Below are positions 6,689 through 7,633 of a DNA stretch of 7,633 nucleotides, piece by piece. This stretch comes from Deltaproteobacteria bacterium. Lineage in GTDB: Bacteria; Myxococcota_A; Polyangia; JAAYKL01. The notes under the pieces were generated by a model. That model was not told where the DNA came from. It did no database searches and saw nothing but the letters and a program-made list of their open reading frames with translations. A program made the translations under genes and the position numbers. Every line of letters begins with the position of its first letter. Position 1 is the first letter of the stretch. The stretch is from the NCBI GenBank assembly GCA_011389755.1, contig JAABTR010000456.1, positions 1-7,633 of the forward strand. Direction: 5' to 3'.

Positions 6689-7633
6689 TGCAACGAGACG
6701 CGGCAGACCGAGGCCAAGGGGCAGATCAAAATGGGGAAGATCTCGGCGGCGCGGCGCGCGTGCGCGGGGCTTACGTTCAGCGGCTCGAGTCGCTTAGGGG
6801 CCGCCGGGAGGCGCTTCAAAAAAAATACGTCGCGATCGCCTGGACCCGCCTCGCGGTGTTCGGGCTCATCATCGCCAGCATCGTGACCTACGCCTGGGCG
6901 CCGGGGATGCGGATCCCCGCCGTGTTCGGGGCCGGGTGGATCGCCGGCTTTGTCTTCATCGCGCTCATCGTCGTCCACCGCAGGGTGGCGGCGGAGCGCG
7001 ACAGGACCCAGGCCCTCGAGAACATCAACGCCCGCGGGGTCGCTCGTCTCGACCGGAATTTTTCGGCCCTCGGCGATGTGGGCCTGCCCGAGCTCGACTC
7101 GCCGTGTCCCATGTCCGAAGATCTCGATCTCATCGGCCGCGCGTCGGTGTTCAAGCTCACCGGCGGGGCCTTTACCCGGGGCGGCAAGAAGCTGCTCGCC
7201 TCTTGGCTCTTGGGGCCGGCTCGGCCTGAGCAGATCATCGGGCGACAGCGGGCGGTCGAGGAGCTGTCGGGGCGCTGGGACTTGCTCGAGCGCGTCGAGC
7301 TTTTGGGCTCCGACGTCTCGGGCGAAGAGACCGACACCCGGCCGTTTTTGGAGTGGGCCGAGAACGCCACCTTTTTGACGGGGAAGCGGTGGATGCTCGC
7401 CGTGGCCTGGATCCTGGGCCCGGCTCCGGCTGTCCTGGGCATCCTCGATCTCTTAGGGGTGGTCGAGAAGCCGTTTTGGCTCCTTTTTCTGTTTGTGAAC
7501 ATCGCGCTCACGGGTCTTTTGTGGAGGCCGATACACGCCATCTTCGACGCGGTCTCGTTTCACAAGCGGCGGGTCGAGCGCTACTCCGACCTGCTCGCGC
7601 TCCTCTCGCGCACGCCCTTTGAGAGCCCGGCGC
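6688..7633 (+). CDS. membrane-anchored MutS-related protein (3' truncated by window end)
   Basis: The ATG at 6688 shares its first base with the preceding TGA (TGATG), and the frame stays open to the window edge (315 codons seen). After a charged head, hydrophobic segments at about 48-70 and 77-96 form a hairpin, followed by HRRV and an ARGVARLDR stretch (115-123). Then come D145-L-D-L148 and a MutS core-like block: T163-R-G-G166, L169-L-A-S-W-L174 and a GRQRAVEEL motif (185-193). Two more membrane segments lie at 235-257 and 262-279. This order matches the MutS-related family with N-terminal transmembrane helices, which lacks the mismatch-recognition domain and ends in a MutS-type ATPase with Walker A. 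That ATPase would lie beyond base 7633 and is not visible. The family's function is unknown; a classical mismatch repair role should not be assumed. GAGGCGGGG just upstream and the overlap suggest translational coupling. Confidence 0.92.
   Translation, partial: MQRDAADRGQGADQNGEDLGGAARVRGAYVQRLESLRGRREALQKKYVAIAWTRLAVFGLIIASIVTYAWAPGMRIPAVFGAGWIAGFVFIALIVVHRRVAAERDRTQALENINARGVARLDRNFSALGDVGLPELDSPCPMSEDLDLIGRASVFKLTGGAFTRGGKKLLASWLLGPARPEQIIGRQRAVEELSGRWDLLERVELLGSDVSGEETDTRPFLEWAENATFLTGKRWMLAVAWILGPAPAVLGILDLLGVVEKPFWLLFLFVNIALTGLLWRPIHAIFDAVSFHKRRVERYSDLLALLSRTPFESPA

Noticed and set aside
6688..7633. Classical MutS mismatch-repair protein
   Set aside because: The transmembrane hairpin near the N-terminus and the lack of a mismatch-recognition domain place it in a separate MutS-related family, so a mutS symbol would mislead.

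Overview
The window is GC-rich bacterial chromosome with compact, plain gene content. The sequence alone does not fix the host. The lineage-style HU protein, the very large periplasmic transglutaminase/TPR protein and the strong G/C bias at third codon positions fit a Myxococcota/deltaproteobacteria-like Gram-negative. This is inference, not a measured assignment. I see no mobile element, CRISPR array, tRNA or rRNA.

Layout. Bases 1-24 may hold the last codons of an upstream gene (weak). Bases 25-260 are a non-coding leader with a good extended -10 promoter close to the next gene. A small HU-family nucleoid protein gene follows on the + strand (261-566) and ends at a strong intrinsic terminator (591-643). 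Converging on it from the - strand is a 698-residue polytopic membrane protein (624-2720) of the YfhO/PTPS-related GT-C glycosyltransferase-like type. Its last codons lie inside the HU terminator. A 140-base AT-richer divergent intergenic region (2721-2860) separates it from a + strand unit. That unit starts with a 1275-residue exported protein (2861-6688): an alpha-helical N-terminus, a PA14-like beta domain, TPR repeats, DUF3857 and a transglutaminase-like domain with an intact Cys-His-Asp triad. It is followed, with a one-base TGATG overlap, by a membrane-anchored MutS-related protein (6688 to the window end), cut off before its ATPase domain.

How the genes relate. The transglutaminase-like gene and the MutS-related gene are probably co-transcribed and translationally coupled. 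The membrane protein and the exported protein share a divergent promoter region and both act at or beyond the inner membrane, so an envelope role for the pair is possible but unproven. HU is an independent housekeeping unit. The points most worth a second look are the PA14 domain in the transglutaminase protein, the coupling of that gene to a membrane MutS homolog, the A8 run early in the MutS-related gene, and the terminator that doubles as coding sequence.
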